Part shown: positions 9,263-19,217 of the stretch, piece by piece | Layout of the letters: each line of letters begins with the position of its first letter | Position numbering within the stretch: position 1 is the stretch's first letter | DNA from: Saprospiraceae bacterium | Lineage (GTDB): Bacteria; Bacteroidota; Bacteroidia; Chitinophagales; Saprospiraceae | Length of the DNA stretch: 37,059 nucleotides | Direction of reading: 5' to 3' | Assembly: GCA_027486765.1 (NCBI GenBank) | Contig: JAIXOO010000144.1 | Span: 1-37,059, forward strand | Notes under the pieces: generated by a model | What the model saw: only the letters and a program-made list of their open reading frames with translations | Databases searched by the model: none | Told to the model about the DNA's origin: nothing | Position numbers and translations under genes: made by a program

Positions 9263-10774
9263 ATGAAACGCCTGTTCTACCTCCTCCTCTGCAACTTGTT
9301 TTTGCTGAGCTACACCTTTGCCCAAGAGTTTCCTGCTGGTTTGATCCTCGACGATGAAAATACTTACAATCAAACCCAACGTCTGGATGCTCAAATCAAC
9401 AGTAAAGCCAATTTGCCCGCTGCGGTGAGTTTGGAAAATTTTTGCCCCGAAGTCCGCCACCAGGGCGACATCTATTCCTGTGTCGGCTGGGCCGTAGGCT
9501 ATGCGGGCATGACCATCCAACGCGCCATTCACAACCGCTGCACCGACCGCCAAGTGATCAACGAAAATGCCCATTCCGCGCTTTTTGTGTTCAACCAGGT
9601 CAAACAAGATTGTGCCAAAGGGGCTCGCTTGACTGATGCCCTGCGCTTTCTGAAGGAACGAGGAGACTGCCTCGCCAAAGAATTTGATTTCGACGTAAAT
9701 GACTGCCAAAAAGCACCCGCGCCCAATCTGGCCCAAACGGCAACTCGTTTTGCAGTGAGTGATTACCTGACCCTTTTTGAGAGTGACGCCTCCTTTGAAA
9801 TGAAAGTCAAACAAGTCAAAAATGCCTTGGCGGGTTTCAAAGCGGTGATCATCGGGATGAACGTTCGTCGCAATTTTTACAACCTGGCCAATGCCAAGTT
9901 TTGGTGGCCAGAGATCGGAAACGTTACCCCTGCTGGCGGCCACGCCATGGTCGTAGTGGGTTATGATGACCGCGCAGGTGCATTTCGCCTCTTGAACAGT
10001 TGGGGGCAAAACTGGGGCGACAAAGGCTACATTTGGGTGAAATACGAGCACTTCGCCCAGTTTTGCAAATATGCTTACATCATTCAATTGAGTAATACAC
10101 AGTCGGGTATGCAAGCTGGAAGCCAGGCTGCCAATCCTACCGCCAATGCCGCAGGGGAAACCCGCCCTTTGGTTCAGTTGGGCGGTGCCTTCGGCTTCCA
10201 GCATTTTACTGGCTATGACAATTATAGCAACCAAGCGCAGTTTGAGTTGGACAGTGTACGTTTTCAGAATGGTCGCTATGTGCTCAAAAAAACCGATTGG
10301 CCCGTAGGGCAATTGTTTCAACTGGAAGGGAGTACCCTTAAAGCGGAGGAATACCTGTACGTACTCAGCATTGATTCCCAACGCCAGATCCATGTTCATT
10401 TCCCTCGTCAGGAGGCTTTGAACGGAAAGTTTACCGGGCAGAATGAAAGTGCCTTAGTCCTCAATCAGGGCAGCACTTTACTCGTGCCTGGCCCGAACAA
10501 AGCCTTGAAAATTGCCAATCCGGGTACCGATCGCCTGATTGTACTCTACACGCAGCGTCCTATCAACGATTTAAAGGGTTTGGCTCAGGCTTTGACCCAA
10601 TATCAGGGCGATTTTTGGCAACATTTGTTAAGAACCCTCAACCGACATGCGATTCCACCTAGTGACATTCGTTATCATCCACAAAGAATGGCTTTTGAAG
10701 CTTCTACGCGAGGAGAGGGCTACATCGTCCCCTTGCTGCTGGAAGTAGAAGCCAAAGCAGTGGGGCAAAAATAA
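9263..10774 (+). CDS. Exported papain-like (C1) cysteine protease with C-terminal DUF4384-like domain
   Basis: This 503-residue protein begins with a signal peptide (MKRLFYLLLC through SYTFA, cut near residue 20). Residues of about 50-278 are a papain fold with all four expected active-site residues: Gln67 (RHQGD), Cys73 (YSCVGWA), His227 (AGGHAMVVVGYDD) and Asn245 (LLNSWGQNWG). The strand GYIWVKYEHF closes the domain. A linker follows, then a domain of about 200 residues (EYLYVLSIDSQRQIHVHFP, later RLIVLYTQRPI) that resembles DUF4384, which often accompanies exported caspase- or kinase-like modules. That assignment is from pattern only. There is no sorting domain, so a periplasmic or T9SS-independent location is likely. 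The next gene encodes a caspase-fold protease, which suggests a shared proteolytic role. The 3' end forms part of a long hairpin. Confidence 0.85.
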   Translation: MKRLFYLLLCNLFLLSYTFAQEFPAGLILDDENTYNQTQRLDAQINSKANLPAAVSLENFCPEVRHQGDIYSCVGWAVGYAGMTIQRAIHNRCTDRQVINENAHSALFVFNQVKQDCAKGARLTDALRFLKERGDCLAKEFDFDVNDCQKAPAPNLAQTATRFAVSDYLTLFESDASFEMKVKQVKNALAGFKAVIIGMNVRRNFYNLANAKFWWPEIGNVTPAGGHAMVVVGYDDRAGAFRLLNSWGQNWGDKGYIWVKYEHFAQFCKYAYIIQLSNTQSGMQAGSQAANPTANAAGETRPLVQLGGAFGFQHFTGYDNYSNQAQFELDSVRFQNGRYVLKKTDWPVGQLFQLEGSTLKAEEYLYVLSIDSQRQIHVHFPRQEALNGKFTGQNESALVLNQGSTLLVPGPNKALKIANPGTDRLIVLYTQRPINDLKGLAQALTQYQGDFWQHLLRTLNRHAIPPSDIRYHPQRMAFEASTRGEGYIVPLLLEVEAKAVGQK

Positions 10775-10876
10775 GTGGTCATTTTTACTGAGCCAGAGGA
10801 TTAGATAAGGCACTTGAAATGAAACGTTTCCTAATCTAATCCTCTGGCAAAATGACCACTTATTTTTTATCGCCCC
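10762..10876. terminator. 115-bp inverted repeat overlapping the papain gene stop codon
   Basis: The palindrome runs from ggggcaaaaataagtgg to its complement ending tcgcccc. An inner pair of arms, gccagaggattagat and its complement, sits nearer the centre. The stop codon TAA (10772-10774) lies inside the left arm, so the last codons are part of the hairpin. It probably forms the 3' end of the transcript. Bases 10846-10879 have a close copy at 23621-23655. The rest of the gap to 11094 (about 220 bp) holds nothing else I can support. Confidence 0.85.
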
Positions 10877-11094
10877 AAATAGACATTGTGGGCGTAGAGT
10901 ATTCAAAAATCCACGGAAAGTATTAGTTTTACCTTGCCTTTTGAAGCAAATGGTATTTCCTTTGCGCAGTGAATTTTTTGAATACTACGACGCTAGTTCC
11001 CGCATAGTCTGTTGAAACCTGATCAACAACGTTACAGTATGTGGATTTACTAATTTTCCCAACAAGTCGGCAAGAAGCCTAAATATTTTCCATA

Positions 11095-14052
11095 ATGAAC
11101 AAGCTCATCGTACTGCTTGGTGGTATTTTGTTATCACTCAGTTCAATTGCTCAAGATATTAAACCCGTTTGGAGCAAATCCTTTGGTAACGGGAGTGACG
11201 TATTTCACCGGGTCATTGAGGCCGGCAATGGTTCGGTCATCGCAGTAGGGGAAAGTAGTGTGCAGTCCCTTGGCGGCAAAGATGGTTTGGTGGCCATCCT
11301 CAATTACAGTACCGGTGCGGTAGTGAAAGAAGTGCGTTTTGGCGGGGCCAAAGACGATGTCATTTACGACATCGCCCAAACCCCTCAAGGCTTTTTCCTT
11401 TTAGCGGGTTATACCGAATCGATTGGCAAAGGTGGCCACGATGGCTGGATCCTGCTGATTGATGAGAAAGGGCGAAAAATTGATGAAAAAAGCATCGGAG
11501 GAGTGGGCAAAGACGAATTGCGTCAAATTGAAATCCTGCCCGATGGTTCTGCCATGGTTTTGGCAGGTTTTAAAAATGACCAAAAAGATGGCGATGCCTG
11601 GCTGATCAAGTTGAGTCTCAAATATGAGATGATTTGGGAGAAACAACTGGGTCGCGACAAATTTGGAATTTCCAGTGGTTTAGTGTTGTCCAACGATGGT
11701 GGCGCTTTGTTCAGCGGCAATACGCGTAAAGGTGACAACATATATCTGGCTAAAATCGACGCACGTGGGGCCGAAGTATGGTCACAAACCTATGGCGAAC
11801 GCGACTATGAAGAAGCCCTGGATTTGATCACCACCCGTGATGGCAATTACGCCATAGCTGGCCTGACCAAATCCAAAGGTGCGGGTGATGCCGATGCCTG
11901 GTTGTTGAAAATTGCCCGAAACGGTAGCCTGTTGTGGGACAATGCCTTGGGGAAAAGAGACTTTGACCTTGCCTCGGCACTGGTGCAGTACAATACTGGA
12001 GCTTTCGGCCTCTTTGGTTCTTCCAATTCTTACCGCTCAGGCGCGCGTACAGCCAAAGCCTTGCGCATCCGAACAGCCAGTGATGGCCGCTTGGAATCCA
12101 GCGCCTATTGGGGCACAGGCAGCGACGAATCCTGGGAAGCAGTGACCCTGCTGCACGATGGCAGCGTGGTGGTAGCGGGCAAAGTTTCTGGGCAAGGTGC
12201 TTTTGTTGGGCGTTTGCCGCTGGAAGATCAGGACAACCCACCCATCGTAGGCGTGCGGGATCAAAATGCGGTCGAGATAGCCGAATTGAAACTCAATTCA
12301 CTGGACAATCAAAGCATCCAACGCAATGAAAATGCTTACCTGAGTTTTCGGTTGAACAACAGGTCGGGAGCAGAATTATCCGACATCAAAGTAGAAATTG
12401 AAGACCAAACCGGGAGTTCCCGACTGGAATATTGGGCGGTCAATTACCTGGGCCAGGTGGGGAGCGAGCGCACTGGCAAGGTGGTGCGTATTCCGGTACG
12501 TAGCAAGGACATCACCAACGGCGAACACAATTTCAACATAAAAGTCTCCGCTGGTGATAAATACCTTGCCGATACGGATGTGAAGCTGGTGACTCGGGTG
12601 CCATTGCCCGCTACTTTACAGATCGCTTCACACAATTATTTTTCGAGCACACGTTCGGATGAAATGACTTTACGTGTAGTTTTGGAAAACTCCGGAGATG
12701 CCAATTCAGGCCCCACCGATGTAACTTTCCAATACCCGGCAGGAATCAAACCCAGCGCTTCGGCCAGCAATACCATAGGTGCGGTGGCCGCTCGCTCCAA
12801 GCGGGAGGTGGACTTTTTGTTTACCAAAACCCCTCAATTTACGGGTACTGCGGTCAACATCATCTGTATTGTCAAAGAAAATGGTGCAGAACGCATCCGC
12901 AAAACCCTCGAAGGCCGCAGCGGTGGAGTAGGGGCAGGAGGGCCAATCATGATTTGGACCGATCCAGACCCCAACGAAGTGGGCAACAAGTTGAAAAAGA
13001 CCAACAACCAAATGGAGTTCAAAATGAACGTCGTTTCGGATAAAAACCTGGAGCCCAAAAACTTTAAACTCCGGGTTAACGGGGTAGAAATGGAAGGTTC
13101 CAAATTCAACGAACAAGACTTGTCGGCACCCAAAAGAGATACTGGATATTATTCCTACACTTATCGGAACAAAATCCCACTCATTATGGGCACCAACCGG
13201 GTAGAAGTCATTGTAGACGGGAAACCTTCAGCCCCCATTTTTGTGGAATATGCGCCACAACGTTCTAACCTGTTCATCCTGGCGATTGGCCCAGTGCACA
13301 GTGATTTGATGTATACTTCCAAGGATGCCAAAGACTTTGCCGAAGCTTTCCGCAGCCAGGGAGGGGTAGATAAACTATACCCCAATGTACACGTGCAAGA
13401 AATCACTACGCCCGAGACGACGAACCTGACCGGCATCAAACAGGCCATGTACGATTTGAGCTATATGTGGAAAGACGGACTCATCACGGCCAACGATGTG
13501 GTGGTGGTGTTCATCTCCTCGCATGGAAAAATATATGAAAACCAGTTCAAAATCTTGCAAAGCGGGTACAATCCTAAATACGAGAGTGTGTCCATCGACT
13601 ACAAAAACGAGGTGCTGGATGTACTCAATCGTTTGAGTTGTAAAAAACTTATCTTCCTCGATGCCTGCCATAGCGGTGGTGCCAAAGAAGGTTTTGGTGG
13701 TTTGAGTAAAGCGGTGATCGATTTGGCGAAAACCCAGCCAGGTGTGAGTACCCTTTCTTCTTGCAAAGCCGATGAGAAATCTTACGAAGCTCAGAACTGG
13801 GAAAATGGCGCATTCACCGAAGCCATGCTGGAAGCTTTTGCTGATAAATCGTTTAACGATGCCCGGGGTGCCTACAGTGCTGATGTCAACAAGGACCGCA
13901 TCATCACCCTTGGTGAGTTGTACGATTTCCTGCAACGCCGTGTCCCTCAATTGGTAAAATCCGTGATCCCGAATGCCCCTACCAGCCAGGCACCGTTTAT
14001 GCCGGAAGACCAGTTGGATCGGGCAATGCCTTTGTATTACATTCAAAAATAG
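11095..14052 (+). CDS. Exported beta-propeller / caspase-like (C14) protein
   Basis: This 985-residue protein has a signal peptide (MNKLIVLLGGILLSLSSIA). Residues of about 22-380 contain six or seven repeats of roughly 50 residues with patterns such as DGWILLIDEKG, DAWLIKLS and DAWLLKIARNGSLLWD, consistent with a beta-propeller. Residues of about 390-620 look like two CARDB/Ig-type domains, followed by another Ig-like domain to about 720. The C-terminal 260 residues are a caspase-fold domain with the catalytic pair His810 (VVVFISSHGK) and Cys858 (FLDACHSGG). The p20 core is complete. Bacterial homologues are usually Arg/Lys- or Asp-specific cysteine peptidases or pseudo-enzymes; here both catalytic residues are present. 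There is no T9SS sorting domain. It probably acts in the periplasm. The propeller may bind the partner or substrate (inference). Confidence 0.87.
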   Translation: MNKLIVLLGGILLSLSSIAQDIKPVWSKSFGNGSDVFHRVIEAGNGSVIAVGESSVQSLGGKDGLVAILNYSTGAVVKEVRFGGAKDDVIYDIAQTPQGFFLLAGYTESIGKGGHDGWILLIDEKGRKIDEKSIGGVGKDELRQIEILPDGSAMVLAGFKNDQKDGDAWLIKLSLKYEMIWEKQLGRDKFGISSGLVLSNDGGALFSGNTRKGDNIYLAKIDARGAEVWSQTYGERDYEEALDLITTRDGNYAIAGLTKSKGAGDADAWLLKIARNGSLLWDNALGKRDFDLASALVQYNTGAFGLFGSSNSYRSGARTAKALRIRTASDGRLESSAYWGTGSDESWEAVTLLHDGSVVVAGKVSGQGAFVGRLPLEDQDNPPIVGVRDQNAVEIAELKLNSLDNQSIQRNENAYLSFRLNNRSGAELSDIKVEIEDQTGSSRLEYWAVNYLGQVGSERTGKVVRIPVRSKDITNGEHNFNIKVSAGDKYLADTDVKLVTRVPLPATLQIASHNYFSSTRSDEMTLRVVLENSGDANSGPTDVTFQYPAGIKPSASASNTIGAVAARSKREVDFLFTKTPQFTGTAVNIICIVKENGAERIRKTLEGRSGGVGAGGPIMIWTDPDPNEVGNKLKKTNNQMEFKMNVVSDKNLEPKNFKLRVNGVEMEGSKFNEQDLSAPKRDTGYYSYTYRNKIPLIMGTNRVEVIVDGKPSAPIFVEYAPQRSNLFILAIGPVHSDLMYTSKDAKDFAEAFRSQGGVDKLYPNVHVQEITTPETTNLTGIKQAMYDLSYMWKDGLITANDVVVVFISSHGKIYENQFKILQSGYNPKYESVSIDYKNEVLDVLNRLSCKKLIFLDACHSGGAKEGFGGLSKAVIDLAKTQPGVSTLSSCKADEKSYEAQNWENGAFTEAMLEAFADKSFNDARGAYSADVNKDRIITLGELYDFLQRRVPQLVKSVIPNAPTSQAPFMPEDQLDRAMPLYYIQK

Positions 14053-14053
14053 C

Positions 14054-14107
14054 TTTTAAAAACGATTGGTCCCTGAGCGAAGCCGAAGGGCCCAATCGTT
14101 TTTAAAA
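14054..14107. terminator. Inverted repeat between the caspase-like and adhesin genes
   Basis: Arms 14054-14073 and 14088-14107 pair at 19 of 20 positions around a 14-base loop. The left arm begins two bases after the TAG stop of the caspase-like gene. T-rich runs lie at the outer ends of the arms, so it can serve as an intrinsic terminator. The loop region tgagcgaagccgaa resembles a short sequence common in intergenic hairpins of other bacteria (from memory, unverified). The right arm ends 15 bases before the adhesin start. Confidence 0.85.
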
Positions 14108-14122
14108 TCACACCGATTACCC

Positions 14123-17100
14123 ATGAGAAAATCCCAAATTCCACTTCTTGCTATTCTTTTTTTATACAGTTCTAATTTAGTCGCCCAGGTAGCTTGCCCT
14201 ACCGTGAATCCCATTACGGTTACACGCACCACTGGTGGGACTGGCGTCAGTGGTAGTTTGCCTTGGGCCATCAACTGTATGAACAACGTCACCACCCTTA
14301 ATACCATTCAATTCAACATCACGGGTGCGGGGCCACACGTCATTCAACCCATCGCCAATGCGCCCTTTCCCACAATCACCAAAGCCAATGCCCACATCGA
14401 TGGCAGCACCGACAACATCATCATCGATGGAACCTTGGGGCAAGCACAAGGCTTGGTACTTGCCGCAAACAATGTAAAAGTCAATGGACTGACCCTACGC
14501 AATTTTGCTTCAACCTCCTTTCCCAATGGCTTAGTACTCAGCACAGGCAATGGGCATGAAATCCTTACTTGCCAGATTTTTGACAACCTGGTTGGGATAT
14601 CCGTAGCCCGCAGTGTGGGCTCTTTCACCATCAGCAACAACAGCATTGGAGTGGACAAAAGTGGAACCAACCTTTCGAACACCAATGCGGGTATTGAGGT
14701 CGCAACTTTTGCTGGTACGGCTGCTGCACCAACGGGAACCATTTCCAGCAACATTATTGCCTACAGTTCGAACGGCATTCAAGTAGGCACTGGACGCAAT
14801 GTAGTCATCAGTAGGAACAGCATATTTTGCAACAGTAAAATAGGGATTGAACGCACTGCAACCATCACCATTCCAGCCATTACGAATGCCACTACCACTC
14901 AAGTCACGGGTACTGCACCCGCTGGCTCGGTAGTGGAGATCTTTAGAGTCAACAATGCAACTTGTCCGAATGCTCCTTGTCAGGGTGGGACTTTTATTGG
15001 ATCAGTAACCACCAACGCATTTGGTGCCTGGAACCTCAGCGTCACTTCGGGTTTAAGTGCTGGCAACCTGGTAACTGCCACCATGACCCAAAGCAACAAC
15101 ACTTCCGAATTTTCGACTTGTCGTACCGTTGTGGATGTCTGCGCTAATTTTTCAGCCAGCATCAAATCCAATAATGTAAGCTGCAATGGCGGTACCGACG
15201 GATCGGCAACCGCAAGTACCAGCGGCGGAATCAACCAGGGCATCAATTTCTCCTGGAGCAATGGTGCCACCACGGCTACCATTAGCAACCTCAAAGCGGG
15301 CACCTACACCGTAACTGCCAGCGATGCCGCAGGTTGTATGTCCATCCAGTCGGTCAATGTACTTCAACCATCGGCCATCATCATCACGCCCAGTAGCGTC
15401 AATGTGGCATGTAATGGAGAAAAATCAGGACTGATTAACGCCGCAGTGACTGGCGGAATTGCCCCTTATACTTACCGTTGGAGCAATGGCGCGACCACTT
15501 CAGCCATCACCTCCCTGGTTGCAGGGGCCTACACACTCACGGTCACTGACCAGAACAACTGTACTAAAACGGCCTCGGTCACCTTAACCCAACCTACGGC
15601 GATCAATTTGCTCTTAAGCGGCAATGATACTTTGTGCTCAGGGGCAAAAAATGGCACAGCTTTGGCTACGGTCACTGGCGGGGCCACTCCTTACAGCTAT
15701 GCCTGGAGTACGGGCGCAACTACCTCAAGCATCAACAATTTAGGTGTGGGAAATTATGCCGTCACGGTTACTGATCAAAATAAATGTCAAAAATCTGGCA
15801 CCATCTCGGTCATAGAAACTGCGCCATTGCGCCTCGATTCCAGTGTGATCCAGCCCAAATGTGCTGGCGAAGCCAGTGGGTCGATTGAGATTAAAATTAG
15901 CGGTGGCATTACGCCCTATACTTACTTGTGGGAAAATGGTTCCACTACTGCCAACCGAAATAACCTGATCGCAGGAGAATATAAAGTAGCAGTCACCGAT
16001 GCCAACCGATGCTCCGAAACCTGGATCTTCACACTGAAAAACCCTGCACCCATCAGTGCTCAGGTAAACACCACCGAACCGGCCTGTTTTGGACAAACCA
16101 ATGGTACGGCAACGGTAACAGTAAGTAGTCCAGGAACCCATACTTTTTTGTGGAGTACGGGCGCTACTACTTCGGCCATTGGCAACATCGGGGCCGGACG
16201 CTATAACCTGACCGTCACCAATGCCAATGGCTGTAAAGCTACTTTCCCTTTCACCCTCAATGCCCCCAGTGCTGGCATTGACATCAGCACCCAGTCCAGC
16301 AATATCAATTGTTTTGGCCAAAGTACAGGTCAAATTCAAACCACTACCACTGGAGGGCGAGCACCTTACCTCTACATTTGGTCTACGGGATCTACTTTGT
16401 CAAATTTGTCCAACCTTCCGGCGGGCAACTATGCGGTAACCGTCACAGATCAGTCAGGCTGTGGGGATACGTCTAGCGTGATCATCCGACAAAACCCAGC
16501 CATAACGACCAATATTACTGCGACCAATCCAGCTTGTTTTGGCCAAAGCAATGGTCAGGTTACGGTGACAGTAAGTGGTGGCAGCCCGGCCTATAGTTAC
16601 CTCTGGAGCAGCGGGGCTACCACTACTTCGATCACAGGTTTGGCAGCAGGTAAATTTGTACTGACCGTAACCGATGCCCTGCGTTGTACCAAAAAAGACA
16701 GCGCTCAATTGACTGCACCCACCCAACTTCAAGCCACGGCCACTGCTGGCAATGTAAATTGTAATGGCACCGCCACGGGCAGCGCCCAAGCAATCGCTAC
16801 TGGAGGTACCGCACCTTACAATTACACCTGGAGTACCGGAGCGAATACCTCAGCCATCAGCAACTTGGTCGCCAACACCTATGGCGTGACCATAAGCGAC
16901 AGTCGCGCCTGCCAGGTTACCCGCAGTGCAACAGTCACCCAACCTGCTGTCCTTGCACTGGTGTTAACTGCCTTCGACATTCCTTGCAACGAAACCAATA
17001 CTGGCAGGGCTACTACTCAGGTCAGCGGAGGAACCAGCCCCTACCGCTATGCCTGGAGCAATGGGGCGACTACTTCTGCTTTGAGCAATTTAGCCTCCGG

Positions 17101-19189
17101 GGATTATGCTGTGACGGTCACCGATGCCGCAGGTTGTGAGGTCAATGACAGCAAAAGGGTCAATTCTACTGCCGGGATCAACCCACAAATCAGTGCGACC
17201 AATATCTTGTGCAACGGCCAAAGCAATGGCCAGGCATCGGTTACCGTTACCGGCAATGGCGTTCATTTGTACCTTTGGAGCAATGGTGCCACTACTTCGG
17301 CCATCAATAACCTTGCAGCAGGGACTTACGCTGTAACAGTCACCAATTCGGCGAATTGTAAAGAAAGTGCCAGTACCACCATCACTGTACCACCCGCCCT
17401 GACCCTGAATGTTGTGCCTACCAATTTGCGCTGTAATGGCCAAAACCAAGGCCAGGCCGTAGCCACCGCGGGTGGGGGAGTAGCGCCTTACACCTACCGC
17501 TGGAGCAATGGTGCCACCACCAGTAGCATTAGCACCCTCGCCGCTGGCAATTACAGCCTAACTATCACCGATGCCAACCAGTGTACCCGCACCCAAAGTG
17601 TGAGCATCACCGAACCAAGTGCCTTGCAAGCCAACGCCACCTTCGCCCGAGAAACCAGCCCCAATGCCCGTAACGGCTCGGCAACCGCTACTGCAAGTGG
17701 TGGCACCAGCCCTTATCGCTTCAGCTGGAGTACGGGGGCAACTACGGCGGCAATCACTGGTTTAGCCGCTGGGGTGTATACCGTCACGGTTCAGGACGCC
17801 AATGGCTGTACTGCCGTGCGTTCAGGATCAGTAAGTGGCGACAATTGTCCGGGGCTGAGCGTTTCGGGTATTGCTACCGATTTGGGCTGTGCGGGTGCAG
17901 AAACAGGATCGATCAGTTTGACAGTGGTCGGCGGCACCACGCCCTATTTTTACGCTTGGAGCAATGGCCAAACCACGGCCAATCTGACTGATCTCAATGA
18001 AGGTACCTACAGTGTAACCGTGAGTGATGCCAATGGCTGTACCGGCAATTTTTCCACAACCTTGAAAGCAGGCAGCAGAATGCCCAAACCCCTCTACGGC
18101 ATTGTCGCACCCGACACCGTTTGTGGCAACGAGACCTTCACCCTGCGGGCTGATGACCTCTTTCAAGGGCCCAATGTGACCTACGTTTGGCAATTGCCGA
18201 ATGGAGAAGAATTGACTTCCACTACCCCTTCGCTCAAGTTAAAAGCGACCAGTAGCGCTTATTCCGGTGAATATGCTGCACTACGCGATTCGGCCGGTTG
18301 CCGTTCCAGTGTTTTTGGGCCGGTGATTGTGGACGTTGTTTCTCTGCCGCCAAATAGTTTTAGTGCCGGAAGGGATACCACCCTTTGCCAGGGCACGAGC
18401 ATCACTTTGAAGGCGCAAGCACCCGCTTCGGGCAAGGCGACATGGTTTGCTTTGTCTACCCGAACCTCGATCCAAAATGCCAATTCGCCCAACGCTACGG
18501 CACAAAACTTACAAATCGGGGCCAATCGTTTTGTATGGCGTATCGCCATCGGCAAATGTATCCAGGCGGCTTCCGATACGGTGATCGTATTTTTAGAAAA
18601 AGGCCCCCAACTGGTCGATGACAAATACACCATCGAGCGGGCTCAAGATGTTGCCGCGATGAACATCTTACTCAACGATAATCTGACTGGCCTTCAGGAT
18701 ACTACCATAACCTGGTCAGGCGCACCAACGATGGGGACTTTCGAATATGTGCCGGGCAATAAAAGTTTCCGCTATACCGCCGAGGCAGAGTTTCGGGGGG
18801 TATTGACTTTTACTTACACCGTTTGTAACGAAGCTTCCAAGTGTGCCAGCCCTTGTGATTCGGCCCTGGTAGCCATTGAGGTGTTCAATTTGCCCAAACC
18901 CACCGAAGGGATGGTATTGGAAGACCCAGGCCCCAATGGTACCTTACAAATCCGGGGTTTGCAGGGCTTCAGTTCGGTCGACATTGTGATCACCAATCGT
19001 TGGGGTGACATTGTGTACCGCAACAACAACTACGACAACAATGCACCCTGGCGAGGCCGATCCGGCGACAATGGCCCATTGTTGCCTCCGGGAGCTTATT
19101 ATTACGTCATCCGGGCTTACGACGATGGTAAGCTGGTAGGCAAACCCCAAACTGGAGCGATTTATTTGTTCAAAAAAGAGAACCCCTAG
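14123..19189 (+). CDS. SprB-repeat cell-surface adhesin with T9SS type B sorting domain
   Basis: This 1688-residue protein begins at the ATG of MRKSQIPLLAILFLYSSNLVAQ, a signal peptide; the frame upstream only reads through the hairpin. Residues of about 25-280 look like a right-handed parallel beta-helix (VKVNGLTLRNF, ISNNSIGVDKS, GIQVGTGRNVVISRNSI). An Ig-like segment follows. Then come 13 SprB-type repeats of about 66-70 residues (signature CNGxxxGxATxxxxGGxxPYxYxWSNGATT...LxAGxYxVTVTDxxGC). Next are Ig-like domains and a cadherin-like unit (VDDKYT...FTYTVCN). The last 85 residues are a diverged type B sorting domain (IRGL, ITNRWGDIVYRN, GAYYYVIRAYDDGK). SprB proteins mediate gliding and attachment. 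The PorP/SprF gene 28 bp downstream is its likely partner. Confidence 0.9.
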   Translation: MRKSQIPLLAILFLYSSNLVAQVACPTVNPITVTRTTGGTGVSGSLPWAINCMNNVTTLNTIQFNITGAGPHVIQPIANAPFPTITKANAHIDGSTDNIIIDGTLGQAQGLVLAANNVKVNGLTLRNFASTSFPNGLVLSTGNGHEILTCQIFDNLVGISVARSVGSFTISNNSIGVDKSGTNLSNTNAGIEVATFAGTAAAPTGTISSNIIAYSSNGIQVGTGRNVVISRNSIFCNSKIGIERTATITIPAITNATTTQVTGTAPAGSVVEIFRVNNATCPNAPCQGGTFIGSVTTNAFGAWNLSVTSGLSAGNLVTATMTQSNNTSEFSTCRTVVDVCANFSASIKSNNVSCNGGTDGSATASTSGGINQGINFSWSNGATTATISNLKAGTYTVTASDAAGCMSIQSVNVLQPSAIIITPSSVNVACNGEKSGLINAAVTGGIAPYTYRWSNGATTSAITSLVAGAYTLTVTDQNNCTKTASVTLTQPTAINLLLSGNDTLCSGAKNGTALATVTGGATPYSYAWSTGATTSSINNLGVGNYAVTVTDQNKCQKSGTISVIETAPLRLDSSVIQPKCAGEASGSIEIKISGGITPYTYLWENGSTTANRNNLIAGEYKVAVTDANRCSETWIFTLKNPAPISAQVNTTEPACFGQTNGTATVTVSSPGTHTFLWSTGATTSAIGNIGAGRYNLTVTNANGCKATFPFTLNAPSAGIDISTQSSNINCFGQSTGQIQTTTTGGRAPYLYIWSTGSTLSNLSNLPAGNYAVTVTDQSGCGDTSSVIIRQNPAITTNITATNPACFGQSNGQVTVTVSGGSPAYSYLWSSGATTTSITGLAAGKFVLTVTDALRCTKKDSAQLTAPTQLQATATAGNVNCNGTATGSAQAIATGGTAPYNYTWSTGANTSAISNLVANTYGVTISDSRACQVTRSATVTQPAVLALVLTAFDIPCNETNTGRATTQVSGGTSPYRYAWSNGATTSALSNLASGDYAVTVTDAAGCEVNDSKRVNSTAGINPQISATNILCNGQSNGQASVTVTGNGVHLYLWSNGATTSAINNLAAGTYAVTVTNSANCKESASTTITVPPALTLNVVPTNLRCNGQNQGQAVATAGGGVAPYTYRWSNGATTSSISTLAAGNYSLTITDANQCTRTQSVSITEPSALQANATFARETSPNARNGSATATASGGTSPYRFSWSTGATTAAITGLAAGVYTVTVQDANGCTAVRSGSVSGDNCPGLSVSGIATDLGCAGAETGSISLTVVGGTTPYFYAWSNGQTTANLTDLNEGTYSVTVSDANGCTGNFSTTLKAGSRMPKPLYGIVAPDTVCGNETFTLRADDLFQGPNVTYVWQLPNGEELTSTTPSLKLKATSSAYSGEYAALRDSAGCRSSVFGPVIVDVVSLPPNSFSAGRDTTLCQGTSITLKAQAPASGKATWFALSTRTSIQNANSPNATAQNLQIGANRFVWRIAIGKCIQAASDTVIVFLEKGPQLVDDKYTIERAQDVAAMNILLNDNLTGLQDTTITWSGAPTMGTFEYVPGNKSFRYTAEAEFRGVLTFTYTVCNEASKCASPCDSALVAIEVFNLPKPTEGMVLEDPGPNGTLQIRGLQGFSSVDIVITNRWGDIVYRNNNYDNNAPWRGRSGDNGPLLPPGAYYYVIRAYDDGKLVGKPQTGAIYLFKKENP
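15173..18075 (+). repeat. Thirteen tandem SprB repeats
   Basis: Each repeat is roughly 200-215 bp. At DNA level the segment encoding WSNGATTSAI recurs with few changes (for example tggagcaatggngcnacnac), while the flanks vary. The repeat starting near 17640 lacks the N-terminal Cys found in the other twelve and has a short insertion (RETSPNARNG). Similarity among neighbours suggests ongoing or recent homogenisation. Confidence 0.88.
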
Positions 19190-19217
19190 CCCTAACATAT
19201 CCTGAAAACCCAAGGTC

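Noticed and set aside
9248-10399. 383-codon open frame on the minus strand opposite the papain gene
   Set aside because: The + strand encodes intact papain motifs; the minus frame matches no family and has no credible start.
10934-10964. Possible promoter TTG - 20 bases - TTCCTTTG upstream of the caspase-like gene
   Set aside because: The -7 element has a mismatch in the important TA positions and the leader would be about 125 bases, so the support is too weak.
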